NCBI GenBank assembly: GCA_029207755.1
Contig: JARCOQ010000006.1
Coordinates: 7,780,013 to 7,844,012 of the forward strand
Source: Chamaea fasciata
Lineage: Eukaryota; Chordata; Aves; Passeriformes; Sylviidae
Length of the DNA stretch: 64,000 nucleotides
Direction: 5' to 3'
Shown here: positions 1-12,400 of the stretch, piece after piece
Numbering within the stretch: position 1 is the first letter of the stretch
How the letters are laid out: every line of letters begins with the position of its first letter
Program-made: the position numbers and the translations under genes
The notes under the pieces: model-generated
What the model saw: the letters and a program-made list of their open reading frames with translations, nothing else
Told to the model about the DNA's origin: nothing
Database searches by the model: none

Positions 1-63
1 CGCGGCACCGCCTGACTGAAAATCGCCGCTCCGCCCTGCGTTGCGCGAAGGTCCCTCGCTGAG

Positions 64-131
64 GCGTCCGCGGCGCTGCCTGCGCGGAGCGCCGTGAGGT
101 CCCGGCGCGTCCGCGGCGCTGCCTGCGCGGA
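64..131 (+). repeat. 25-bp exact direct repeat in the RMND5A 5' UTR
   Basis: The 25 bases at 64-88 (beginning gcgtccgcggcgctgcctgc) recur exactly at 107-131, a period of 43 bases. It is a local tandem duplication in the GC-rich leader or promoter. Confidence 0.85.
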
Positions 132-285
132 AGTGCGGCGGCCCGAGGCGACGGTGCCGCGCGGGAGCGGGGCCGGGGCCGCCCGAGGGCCGGGGCTGGC
201 GGGGGGCCCGGGCGGCGCGGGGGGCCCGGCCGCGGGGCAGCAGGACGAGCAGGACGAGGAGGAGGAGGAGCGCGGCCCGGGCGCG

Positions 286-427
286 ATGGACCAGTGCGTG
301 ACTGTGGAGCGGGAGCTGGAGAAGGTGCTGCAGAAGTTCTCGGGATACGGGCAGCTCTGCGAGCGCAGCCTGGAGGAGCTGATCCAGTACGCGGGAGGGC
401 TGCGCAGGGAGATCCTGCAGACCGAGA
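286..427 (+). CDS. RMND5A: RMND5A exon 1 (coding part)
   Basis: Residues 1-47 ([11 protein letters not shown] to EILQTE) plus one base; donor A|gtacgt at 428. The ATG at 286 is the first in frame and matches the family N-terminus. Confidence 0.95.
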
Positions 428-3400
428 GTACGTGGAGACCCCCCCGCGCCTCCCTCTGCCGAGGGGACGCGGCCCCGCTCCTCCCTCCAGGGAGGGGAAG
501 CCCAAAATTTGGCGCGTTGTGCGCTGGACACCCCTCAAAAATTGGGGCTTTGTGGGCTGGGACCCCCCTAAGGAGAGTCCTTGCTCCAGGGACCCCCACC
601 CCCAGGGCTCTGTGCTGTGGGTTGAGCCGGGGCTCTTCCCCTCGGCCCCCGGAGCTTTGGGGGCGTTGTTGACAGGGAATGTTTACAGGGAGGGAGCAGG
701 GGAGGTTTAAGTTGGGTATCACAAAAAGGTTTTTTACCCAGAGAGTGGCTGGGCACTGAACAGGCTCCCCAGGGAGGTGGTCGCAGCACCAAGCCTGACA
801 GAGCTCAGGAAGTGTTGGGACAATGCTCTCAGCCCCGTGGTTGGATTGTTGGGGTTGTCCTGTGCAGGCCAGGAGCTGGACTCGATGGTTCTGGTGGGTC
901 CCTTCCAACTCAGCGTATTTCCGTGATTCTGTGACCAGTCCTGGCCTTCCCGGGCCCCTTCTGCTTGGTGTGTGCTGCTGGAGAGGTTTGTTTGTTCCCG
1001 GTCAGCAGGTCTGGCGTGACCCTGGTCAGTGTGTTCATAACCCTTCATGTTGGGTTGCAAAGGAGTCGCTCACCCCTGGGGAAATAGAGAGGAAATACGG
1101 CAGAGCTAACCTGTTTGCTTTCCCCCCTCCACTCCCCGCGCCCATTTCTTTTTTTTTTTTTTTTTCTTTTTTTGTCTCTTTTCCTGTGTCCCTGAGTCGT
1201 GTTCCTTTGCTGTGGCTGGGTTTGGCGGTGTTGAGGGTAAAGCCGCGCTCGGCAGGACGTAAACAAGCCCTGTCTGTGTGTCACAGCTGAGGCCGGGCAC
1301 TTGCGAGGGCTGTAAACACGGGCGATTAAACCTTGCGAAATCCCGGGCATGGAGGTAGGGCCGTGTTTGTTGGAGTGGGAGGGAATGGAGAGGCAGCTGA
1401 AGTGATCTACCCAAGGCCATGCAGGAAGCGAGTGGTGGCTCAGGCATTAAAAATAGGAACTTGCGAGCTCCTGAGACCAAAGTTGCGAGCAGCTGTGCTG
1501 TTGCACTGCTTTTGTTTTTGTTTGGCTGGGGGAAAACGTGTGCAAATACAGGTGCAAAACTCACTCAGGAGTGTGGATAATTCCAGGAACACAGGGCATG
1601 AGTGTGCAGGAGCTGCTCTGTGTGTACCCAGAAGTTTCTATGGAATGAAACAAACATGGAATTCTGATTGTGAGGTGTTTATTTGGCATGAAATAAGGCT
1701 TGGTCTTTTTGGCATTGTTTTGAGCTGTTTCAGTAACTCTTAGTTGTGCTGTTTGAAACAGTCTGGGCTTTGGGCATTGAGGACAGTCACTAAAATAACT
1801 TGGCTTCACAAACTGAGGTGCTGACCTTGCCTGGAGAGCTCTGTGTGTGACCCTCATGCTTGTGTTGGTCTTTTTTGGGCTGTAAAGGTTTGACTGTGAC
1901 ATTCCTGTTGCAGCTCCAGAGCTTTTACTCCTTTTGTAATGAATTTAGAAGGTTCCAGTGTGTGATTCCTTCAGGGTCCTGGTTAGGTTTTCCATCCAAG
2001 CTCGGATTAGCGGCTTTTGGCACTGTCCAGTGAAGACTTTGGACATAATTTCAGCACTTACCAGGTGATGCTGTCCCAGAGAGCACATCCCAAACTGAGC
2101 TTTCTTTTAGTAAATGCTCTAGAATGGAGCCAGTACATCATTAGTGCACCCTCAGACATCTGGGGGCTCTTCAGTTTTGGCATCTAAGGGTGAGCTGGAT
2201 TCATAGGGGGCCAAAATTTTCACAGTTTCCTTTTTTCTTTAACATGTTATTTGTAACTTTCTGAAAAGAACAGGTATTTTCAGCTTTTATACACTGTCTT
2301 GAGGATTTTTGAAAGTGGATGGAATTGAAAGCAGGCAGATGTCTTAATGTGGAAGTCTAATTCAGGGCTATGAACTGGAGAAATGGGCTCCTGGATGTAA
2401 TTTTGAAGGAAAAAAGAAAGAGAAATGAAAGCCCTTGCTGCTGAGGAAGAGGTTAGGACAAGATCTGAGGGCAGAGATGTATGAAAAGACCTTAAATAGG
2501 CAGTGGTTAAAAAAGGAAGTGGGTGGAGAAAAAGAAACTATTAAAAACTGCTTTAACCTCTAAACTGGTTTTCTTCTCCCCCCCTCACAGAGTGTATTAA
2601 AATGTCTTGAGCTGATTTCACGTTAAAGCCTAAGGGCAGACCAGCCCTATGCTCAGGCCTGTGAATGGGAAGACAAAGTTTGTTTTTCTTCTCTGTTCCC
2701 TTAATAAATCTGTCTTTCTGGTGTAGCCAAGGATTGCATATTCTTGGATGGTATAAGTGTGTCTGGCTGAGTAAACTTGGCGTTGGGCTCTGCTCTGTGC
2801 TCAGTGTTTGTGGGCCAGTATGTTTAATTTTTTTAATTGCGACTGTGCACACACATCACAGGGAGAAGCCCTGAATTAGCAGGAGGGATGGCTGCAGGTT
2901 TTCCTGCTGGTTTGGTGCAAGCAGCTCACAGTTCGACTGGAGCTGGAAGAGAGGGGTGCAGAGGTGAAACCTACAGCTCTGGTGGGTTTTCCTCAATGTA
3001 AAGACTTTTTCATTGCTTTACTGGAGTTGGGTTTTTGCTACAATGTCACGGGCCAATAATTCACATCTTTGCTCGGGGTAAAAGCAGGCACCCATGTGGG
3101 TTGTTTGGGTTTTAGCTTAATGGCTTTCAGAAAGTGCATTTTAGCCTTTCTGTTTGTTGGGGAATGAGTATTTCCATTTTGCTTGTTGCATAATCTCTGG
3201 CTGGTCATTTTGCCATGGCAAAATTCATGAGGCAGTTAAAGATCCTTCATGTTATTTTAAATGTTTGTCATGAAAGTTAAGTACCAACTAAGAAATAACT
3301 ATTATTCTTGAAATAATTTTGGGAGATTAACTTTTTGGAATAGTTGAGTGGAATTTTCAGTTTTAATTTGGAATGCATAAAATCACTGAAGTGACTGTTT

Positions 3401-6400
3401 CAGTCCTATTATTCCTCACTCATCCACTAAAAAAACCCCCCACAGAGCCCCTTTAGCCTTTTGCCCAGGAGATGATCCTTGACTTCATGGAACTGGAGGG
3501 AGAAAAAAGCATGATAAAGCTTATTTTGGTTCTTAAAACCCATGGCTGTTGGAAAAATGCTGTTGAAACTTCCTCAGCTGGGGCTGGTGGGGCTGGACAG
3601 GAGCTGTGACAGTGTCAGCAGCAGCATTCAGAGGGTGCAAGAGGGAAGGTGCCGAGAAAATGTGGCTGTGATATTACCTACTCCCTGTGATTGCAGTTTT
3701 TTCTGGATTCCCTTTGCTCTCTCCAGAAACTGGGCTCTTAACACTGCTGAAAGCAAAGATGTGTTAAAATGTGAAATCAGAAAGGAGCAAACTTAAAAAG
3801 CGAACATGTTTTCCATAAAATCTTTCTTCTAAAGTGATATTTTGGTCATTTTGTTTTTTTCACATGAAGGCTTTGGGTCTGGAATATTAGGGAGACATTT
3901 CTGAGCTGCTCTCCCACTTAAATTAGCCTTCCCATGCAGTGGAAGGCTGCTGTGTCCCTAAAGGAAAAATTCTTCATGTAGAATGAACTTTGAGAAAGGA
4001 GAGACCTTCAGAGGTAAGACTGGAGGGGAGATTTTTCTTGTATTTTTAAATCAAAAGCAGGAAGAAAGGACTGGAGTAAAGCACCAAAAATGTAATTTTT
4101 TTTTTTCCTGACTCAAACTTCTGAGTGATGTTTGAATCAAGGCACAAAGGATGTAAGCTGTGAGGTGCTGTGATGTGGTCAGGGGCCTGTAAGCCTGTCC
4201 TGTTTATTATTTTCTTCACAGAGTGGGTCATACAGCAGTGAACCTGTTGGCCATCAGCTAAAAAATGTCACAGTTTCTAGAGAATAAATCTCATAACAAG
4301 GTCCACAGGTCTTTCACAGAGTGCTTCTCATCCGTTGAGGGGAATTGGAGACTCTTCAGAGCTACTGCCACAAGTCAGGAAGCAGAAGTTTCATACAGCT
4401 CAAACACAGGGTCCAATAGCAGTGGGTGGCTTGTGGGGCAGGAATTAATTGGGACATCATTAATCCACATTTTGCCTGTACCCTCGTTTTGCCTGCACCC
4501 TCTTGAAGTTAAACATGATGATCTCACGTACCTTTAGGGGCTGTCTAAAAGAAAACTGATCCTGTAGTAGCTTCAGTATCCTTCTGTTATATCCTTAGAG
4601 GTTTGTGAACTGAGTGTTACTTTAAGATGTTTATTCATCTGCTGTGACTGAGACACGAGACCCTTATGTTAAATTTTTAAACTGTTGCACTTGTTCAGTA
4701 TTACTGTGCACTCGCCTGGATTCCTAATTCCACGGGAAAGTTTTCATACAGGTGAATTCCTGTACATCTGCCTTCAGTTAAGCTGATCTTGCTTTGCAAA
4801 TACTCTCTAGATTGCATTTCTTTGACACCACTTTTTGTCTGTTGATGTTGTTGCACATTAAGAGGTTTAATATTACCATTTGTTTGTACCAAAGTTGGTG
4901 ATTTTCCCTCTCTTTTGTCCAGATCAAGATGGGGACTTGTCGGGGACCATTTCCCTTGTTATGACGCAGTGTTGTAAGAGAATCAAAGACACAGTGCAGA
5001 AGCTGGCCTCGGATCACAAGGACATTCACAGCAGTGTGTCCAGAGTTGGAAAAGCCATTGATAAGGTATTTTTTTTGTGCTTTGATTGCATTATCACATT
5101 ATAGCACACATGTAGTATGTGCTCTGCTTCCCGAAATTTGGATTTTTGCTCCAATTACCCTGAACTAAATATTCTGTCAGCTGCAGAAGCCAAAGCAAGC
5201 TGGTGAGCAGCACAGTACTTGCTTTCAAAACTCACTGCAGATAGCCTATTCCTTCTGGGACAGCTCAAATCTCCTAATTTCTTGCAGAACATACCCTATA
5301 AATACTACACAATGTAAAAATATTTTGTATTTTATCCATTCCGCAAAATGTTTTCTTCAATGTCTGTCTCAGTAAGAAGTACTGTTGTTTTTTATGTATG
5401 TGTGTGTATATATATATTTCTAGTTAATTGTCAGTAGCAGGTAACTCTAAAGTGCCATTTTGTAGTGCAAGTGGCTTCCCCATCCCTGGGAGTGTTCAAA
5501 GTGACTTTGAGCAGTCTGGTCTAATAGGAAGACCCTGACCATGGCAAAGGGTTGGAACAAGATATCTTTAAGGTCTAAAACATTCTGTGATTCTGTAAGA
5601 CTAGAGAATTTTTTTAAGAAAGGCATTTTATACCTCTTACAGGGATGTTACTGGTTTTGGGAGCTTAATTTTATAGCAGTGCCCTTAATGAGCAGTAGAG
5701 GAGATTCAGCATCTCACGGTCTCCGTGTCTGAATAATAAGATAGGGCAGCTTATCTTTGGTGCTTTACATGTGAGACATCTGAATTCCAGCTTCAACAGT
5801 AACTGGGATATGAGTATTTTTGTACCTGTTTTGTAGGTAAATATTAAAAATTCTTTGAAATTACTCTGAAATGGTGCTACATGAATAGTTTCAGGCCATG
5901 CTTTTCTCCCCCTCTCTTCTTTTATATAAAAGTTGTTCTGTGTGCAGAGAGTCTGATACTTGCTGTTATGGACATTTTGTGGTGGCTTCACTTCAGAATG
6001 TGACTCTGATGGAGTCTAAACATTTGTTCAGTGCACTGCACTGATTTATCCTTTAGGAATCTCATTTAAACTTTGGTAGTAATGCTGATCTGTTAAAGTG
6101 TAATGTAACAATAATGTGATGAAGAAACAAAGTATGTAATGCTGCATTATTAGGCAGAATGTCCACGAAACTTACATTTTTTGTTTATATCTGACTGACC
6201 ATCATGGAGAGTTCAAACTTTGTACTAATAGCTTTAATCCACACGTCACTGTTATCCAAAGCTTAAGGATGCATCTGTCTCAAATCCTTGCTGCTGTATC
6301 TAAACCAATTAACTAGAGTAAAATTCCATCCTTATTACCAGCTTGAAGCCTGAAATAAATCTATGTAATCTTGTCCTAAGTTTTTAAACTTTCCAATTCT

Positions 6401-9400
6401 GCTTTAGCAAGTGGACTTTGTACAAATACACTTCCAGGTTTAGCCATACTTTCTTCATTTAAATCCTCTGAGGTAGAACAACTGCAGGTTGTATGGAGTG
6501 GGTGTAAGTGTTCAGTGGAAATTGGTGATGGTATTTCCTACATGCCAAAGAAAATGCTTGTAAGCATAATGAAGCTTAGGCTTGAGTCTAATCTCCAAAT
6601 TGGTGTTTCAGTTGTCATGGGAATAGTTTTTCCAGTGTTCTGTCCTGCTGTTTTAAGTTTAGTGTAGTGGTTTTATTTGAAAAAATAATAGATGTAAATA
6701 AAAGAATTTTTTAAATTTCAAATATGTTGCTTGGTAAAATAGTAGAAAGGATCCCGTTAATCTGCTCTGTTCGTGTTGGGTGTCAGAAGGGCTTTTTCAG
6801 TGTTGTCTTCAAAAATGAGCTTAACTGGCTGTGTGCAGTGTGCTTGTTCCTCTGGATTTTCAATCTCACTTATTGTCTGTGGTGTTTGCATTAAAAAATT
6901 AAAAGCAGTGGGAACTGCACAAGTGCCCAGTTCTGCTTTTAACAAAGGTTGTCATTCTATGGAGTTCAAAGCACAAGTTAGGATTGTCTCCTTAAATATG
7001 TCCTTGGTGGAATTTTCTTGTTTAGTTTTCCCCAACTGTAATATCTGAAGGGGCCTGCTTTAAAATATGCCCCAAAGTCTATGCCTTTTTTTCAGATGAA
7101 TATGTGTAATGTTTAAATCCAGGTGAAATTCATCATTTCCCTGAACTGTAACATTTGAAGCAAATCTTCCATATGTACTTAATGCAATTTCCCTGTGCTG
7201 CTGGAAAATACACTTGGAACCTGCCAGCAAAGTCTTTATTGGCACCGGAGTCCCAAACTGGAATTGCCCTCCCCCATCCCTTCTCCATAATATACTTAAG
7301 CTTCAACCAGTAGAAGTAATTTAGTGTAGTTGATGTAGTGAATTGATTCTCAACACATTCTGGTCGAAATGCTGCTGTCTCCAAAATGAAACAGTCATTA
7401 GAATTTGAAGAAGCACAGCCCTTGCCTTGATTCATGAGGCTGGAGTTTTGTTTCTGTCACATGTAAGTCCTCACTTATTTTACAGACAGATTAGCATCTC
7501 CAAAACGCTGCTTATGGTCTTAGTAAGTCTGCATGCTCGGGCACAGATAAATGGCCTGGTTTGAGATTGGGAAACATGCTAATACTGGTACCCATTTCAT
7601 GTGACACAGCCAAATGGTAGCTGCTGTTGCATGTAGAATCAATAGACTTCCTATTTAGCAAGCTTGGATTGTGAAAGAACTTGCCGTATTATCTGCCAGT
7701 GGCAATTTCAGGTTAAATTTCTTTTTTTCCGGTATTGGGGCAGGGTTATACCTACATAAACGTTTAGTCTGGTCAGTTTTTGAGTTACTGTAGTCGTTGC
7801 TTGTGAACTTGGATGGGCCCTAGCCTTATGTGCCTGCAGAGTTCACTCCAAGAACAGAAACCCTTAGAGCAAATACATTAAAGTCTGAAATGCCAGAGCT
7901 TTGAGTGTTGCTTGGAAAGTTTATCTAATAAGCTAACCCTTTCTTCACGGCAGTCCTATGTGGATTGCATGCTTCTGATCCAGGAAAGGCTACCCTTTCT
8001 TCCAAAGAGCATTTTCTCCTTTGAAAGGAAATGTTTGCACCCAATATTTTTCTGTATTGTACTGGCATTGCTCTGCTTCCAGAACTCATCATGTCCCCCT
8101 TGTTCAGCAGGTTGTTATCATGTAGTTCATTCAGTGGTCCTGTAAATCAATTACTCTTCTGGAATGATTCGAATTCATCTCAAGGCCTGTTTGATGGGCT
8201 GGTGAAAGTCTTCCCTCTAGGAACAATCTGTCTGAGTAGTGGCTAAATGCCTTCATTTAGGAAAGTAAGTGGAGTAAACTGTAGTTCCTTCCATTTTCCC
8301 TCTGAATTTTATATCTGTTATAAGGCCAACATTTTAATCCAGTCTTTGTTTTTGGAAAGCAAACTTTTGCCTAAGTTAGTGTTTGTTTCATGTAAAAACT
8401 TGTATGTGAACACACTAAAAACCTTTACTGAACATAATTTAATTGTGTTGCTGTGAAGAATGGGGCTACATAAATACTGAGACTTTGCAAGTTGAACTTT
8501 ATATTATGTGTAGACAGATTGAAAGGAGAAGATAAACTAATGTTTTATTCGTATTTTGAGTAAGAATCCAGAAGGGAGGTGTGCACAAAGTAATCTCAAC
8601 TGAGTAACTGAGGAATAAAACTGTCCTGAATCATCATCCTTCTTCAAGTCCTGTTATTATGAATGACATGGAGGGTTGTTTGTTGGTTACAAAGGTCCAT
8701 CTTGTGTTTGTGAGCATCTTGAAGTCGTTGCGTTCTAGCAGTCATTGGTAGTGTGCTGTACATTGTATCATTCATGTATTTAGCACCTAATACTGTACAT
8801 TTTGGCCCTAGACTTGCTGATTAAGCTTTTAAAAAAGATGTGTTCCTCAGAAATGCTAACTGACACATAGGTTATTTTGTGGTTTTCTGGTTTTAAGGTT
8901 TCTGGAGTTTTTAACTTACAGAAATTCTTTTAACTTTGAAATCTTATTAAACCCCACGTCCTGTCAGTTAGCATACTGTGAGCATTTACAAAACAAAACT
9001 GAGGCTCGTCGTCACCAGCAGATCCTGCACGCAGGACAGTTGTGAAATATATAAGCCAAAGGCAAGTGATAATTTTTTCTGACATGTGGCAGTCACTCAC
9101 TGTAATGTGTGCAGTCAGTTCCTGAAGCTCCTTGGGACCCAGAGGAGGCAGAGCTGTAGAGTTCCACATATAATACAGACCTCGGAATTGTTGAAAAAGA
9201 AATACTGGAATGAGAACCTGGTCAAGACTGGGTTGGTCAGAGAATATCTGAGGTCCTCAGGTTGAATGATGGGTCTTGATAACTTCTTTTATGTGACTTG
9301 AAAAGATCTAATGGTGGGGTTTTGTAAAGATTCACAAGGCTGGTAGGTTTGATGTTTCAGAAGAAAATGTGCATTTTGTGAGAGCTCTGAGCTAATTAGT

Positions 9401-12400
9401 TCACCACCTCTGCCCCGAAGCAGTGAGAATGATGTGATAGCGTTTGAGGCATAGGTGCAGATTTACTGTTTGGTAACTGTCCAGAAGGAGACAGTTTCTG
9501 CCTAGGGGGTTGTATCATTGCTAGGACATGGAAGTGCATGAAGAATAACTTATAGTCAATTGTTTTTGGGTTAATGACTATCCCCACCCTGGAATCTAGG
9601 TAACAAAAGCAAGCTTGCACATTCTGAATCCTGTCTCATATCCTCCAGTGCTTTGTTAATGGATTTGTGTTACCTTCTGGTGGTGGTTGGACACTGAGAC
9701 CAGAGTCAGCAATGGTGGTGAACCTTTAATGATTCGAGTGGTTGGCACAAATAAGAACAGTATTATTTAGTCTTCAAGATGCTTTTAGTTTTTCAAGATA
9801 CAGCTTAGGTGTAAACAGCATGACAAGGAGCTTACAGGTTTAAGACACCCAAGTGAAAATGTTATTAAATGTGAGACATGAATCAGTGGCAATAACTTAA
9901 ATGCTCACCTCGCTCCAGCATCTCAGAAAGATGGAAAAATCAGTTTGCTAGACTAAGGTTAATGTTTTACTAAAAGTTTGCTGAGAGCCCTGAAGGAAGC
10001 AGTGGCTTTGGAGCTGTGTGTGCAGGGATGAAAAGGCTGCCTCTTTTTCATGATGACACAGAGCAGCATCAAAGGGGACCTGTAGGTGCTGATGAAGGAA
10101 ATTAGTAAGTGGTGAGTAACAGGAAGGTGCAGTGTGAAGCTGAGCTGTGCATGGGAAGATAGCTGGTACCAGCTGGGTGTTATCTGCCCTGCCTGCTGTG
10201 ACAGAAGCCTGTGTTTGTGTGAGGCTAGTGTTCCCTTGTTGTGCAGGGCTGTGGATCTTCTCAGAGCCACAGCTGAAGCACTGCTGTTTTCACTGAACTT
10301 CTGATTTCTGAAGCTCCTTCTTGGGAGAGAGCTGTAGTCATCAGATCAGGCAGCAAGGAATGAACTGACTTTAGACTATTTTGCGAGGGGCTTGTTTTAA
10401 GCAGTGGGTGAGGATTTTTATTAAAATAACCCTGCTTGCCCTGACATAAAACATATTAGGAGTTAAAAATCCTGGTTTATATCTTGGATTAGAATAAATG
10501 TCGCTCTCTTACTGCCAAGAGGCAAAGTGCCAAGCAGTGCCAAGTGTTACCAAGGAGTCAACGTGACAATATCTTTAGTTATTCCTGGAATATGTCCGTA
10601 GGCCACTGGCCTAAAAATACATGGCACTGGGATCATCTGGGTTAGGTCTAAAAAAGATCTCTTGGATCTTCAAAGCGCATCCTGTTGTTGAGATGTTGGG
10701 GTCGTCAGAGATTTGAATTTCATTGTTTGAATGTGGGGAGAAGTGACTTTTTTGCTTTTTCAGCATTGCTTACTCCCCAGATACGTAAAAAAAATCCTTG
10801 AGTTAAAGTTTTTACTTGCCGTTTGGTGTGCTGTACTGACAGAGATGCATTGATGACTCTGGCTTGATTCTAGTGTAGGTGATTTTGTTTTCTGTTCTCT
10901 AAACATTTTCAGTTTGCACATATGGAAAATCATTTCTGCAGACACTTCCTTCAGAAATGCATTGTGGGCTGGAAACCCCTTTATTAGTTAACTAGATTTC
11001 TAACCCCCAACACTAACTTTCTAGCTAGGCTTGTAATTGTCGGTGTAATTCCTTGTAGTGAATAACATTCAAACTTGAAACAAGCAAGCTGAAAGATTTC
11101 TTCTTCCTACACAGGAGGTAATGAAGGAAGCTGACATACATTTATTTCACTTTGGGGATAATCGAGGGCCAGCTGAGTAATAGGCAGGCGGCATCAGGGT
11201 GGAGACACAGGTGTCCTGCATAATTAAAGGAAAATGATGTGGGGTGGTTTGTTGCAGCCTGTTAACTGTTAATTTGTGTGTTTCAGAATTTTGACTCGGA
11301 CATCAGCAGCGTGGGGATAGATGGGTGCTGGCAGGCTGACAGCCAGAGGATCCTCAATGAGGTGATGGTGGAGCACTTCTTCCGGCAGGGAATGCTGGAT
11401 GTAGCCGAGGAGCTTTGTCAGGTAACAAGTGTGGATGTGGAAGGTTCTCCACTGAGGAAAATGAGGCTTTATCTTAGCTTCTTCATTTGAATGTTTCAGT
11501 TGAATATTTAAACTGTCAGATAACCCATTGTTTTTCATGCTTTAGCTAAAAAGTGCCTCTTTTTTTTTTTCTTTTCAGGAATCTGGTCTATCAATAGATC
11601 AAAGTCAAAAAGAACCATTTGTGGAGTTAAATCGAATATTGGAAGCATTAAAAGTTAGAGTTTTGAGACCTGCACTAGAGTGAGTCTATTCATTTCTTTT
11701 TCTCACTTTTCTAAAAACATGCTTTTAACAGTTCTTTGGTTATTCACTTTCAGTACTCTCTTTAGTATATTCTGATGTCTCCCTGCTTGTCCTTTGAGAG
11801 GGCTAGTTACTGAGTTGATCTTTTCCATCCCCTCTGTATCACTCCCCATGGGAAGTGATTAACTAAGGGTCTTAGATTAAGGATTTACTTTAATCACTTG
11901 TGGTACTGCTTTAAGGAAGAAACATCATTTGGAGGAAAAGCCGTTAGCCAATGATGGTGCTTGACCTTCTGTTGGATCATTAGTGAACCTTATTTTAAGA
12001 GGTCCCATTGTGAAGGATACCTGCGCTTATTAGAGGTGTTGGGTACCACAGAGCCTTTGGGGTGAGCAGAAATTGACTTGGGATCAAAGTTCTGACTTGT
12101 CCTCCAGTCACCCTGCCTTTCCAGATGAGGGGCCAGAGGGTGGAAAGAGCCTGGGGCTGGCAGTGGTACTTGTTAATGAAATTCTTCTTGAACAAAATAA
12201 TAAGAAACCCCCTGAAACCCCGTCATCCTGTTTTTTTAAAAAACTTTTCTAAGCTTAGTTTGATCTCAAAAGTAAGAAAAAAAATCAAAACACAAAAAGC
12301 AACCAACCAAACAAAACAACCTAACTGACTTTAAAGTGACCTTTTAAAAATAAAAACAGTGAAACCAAAACCAATTCAGTATTTCTTTCATTCCAGAGCA

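Larger units (their letters stand above)
1..460 (+). promoter_or_regulatory. RMND5A: CpG-rich promoter / 5' UTR of RMND5A
   Basis: The first ~460 bases are extremely GC- and CpG-rich, unlike the AT-rich sequence that follows, and lead straight into the RMND5A start codon at 286 (context gggcgcgATGG, purine-poor at -3 but G at +4). This is the usual CpG-island promoter of a housekeeping gene. No TATA box is visible. The frame of the start codon is open upstream back to a TGA at 13-15, without any in-frame ATG. The transcription start cannot be placed from sequence alone. Confidence 0.8.
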
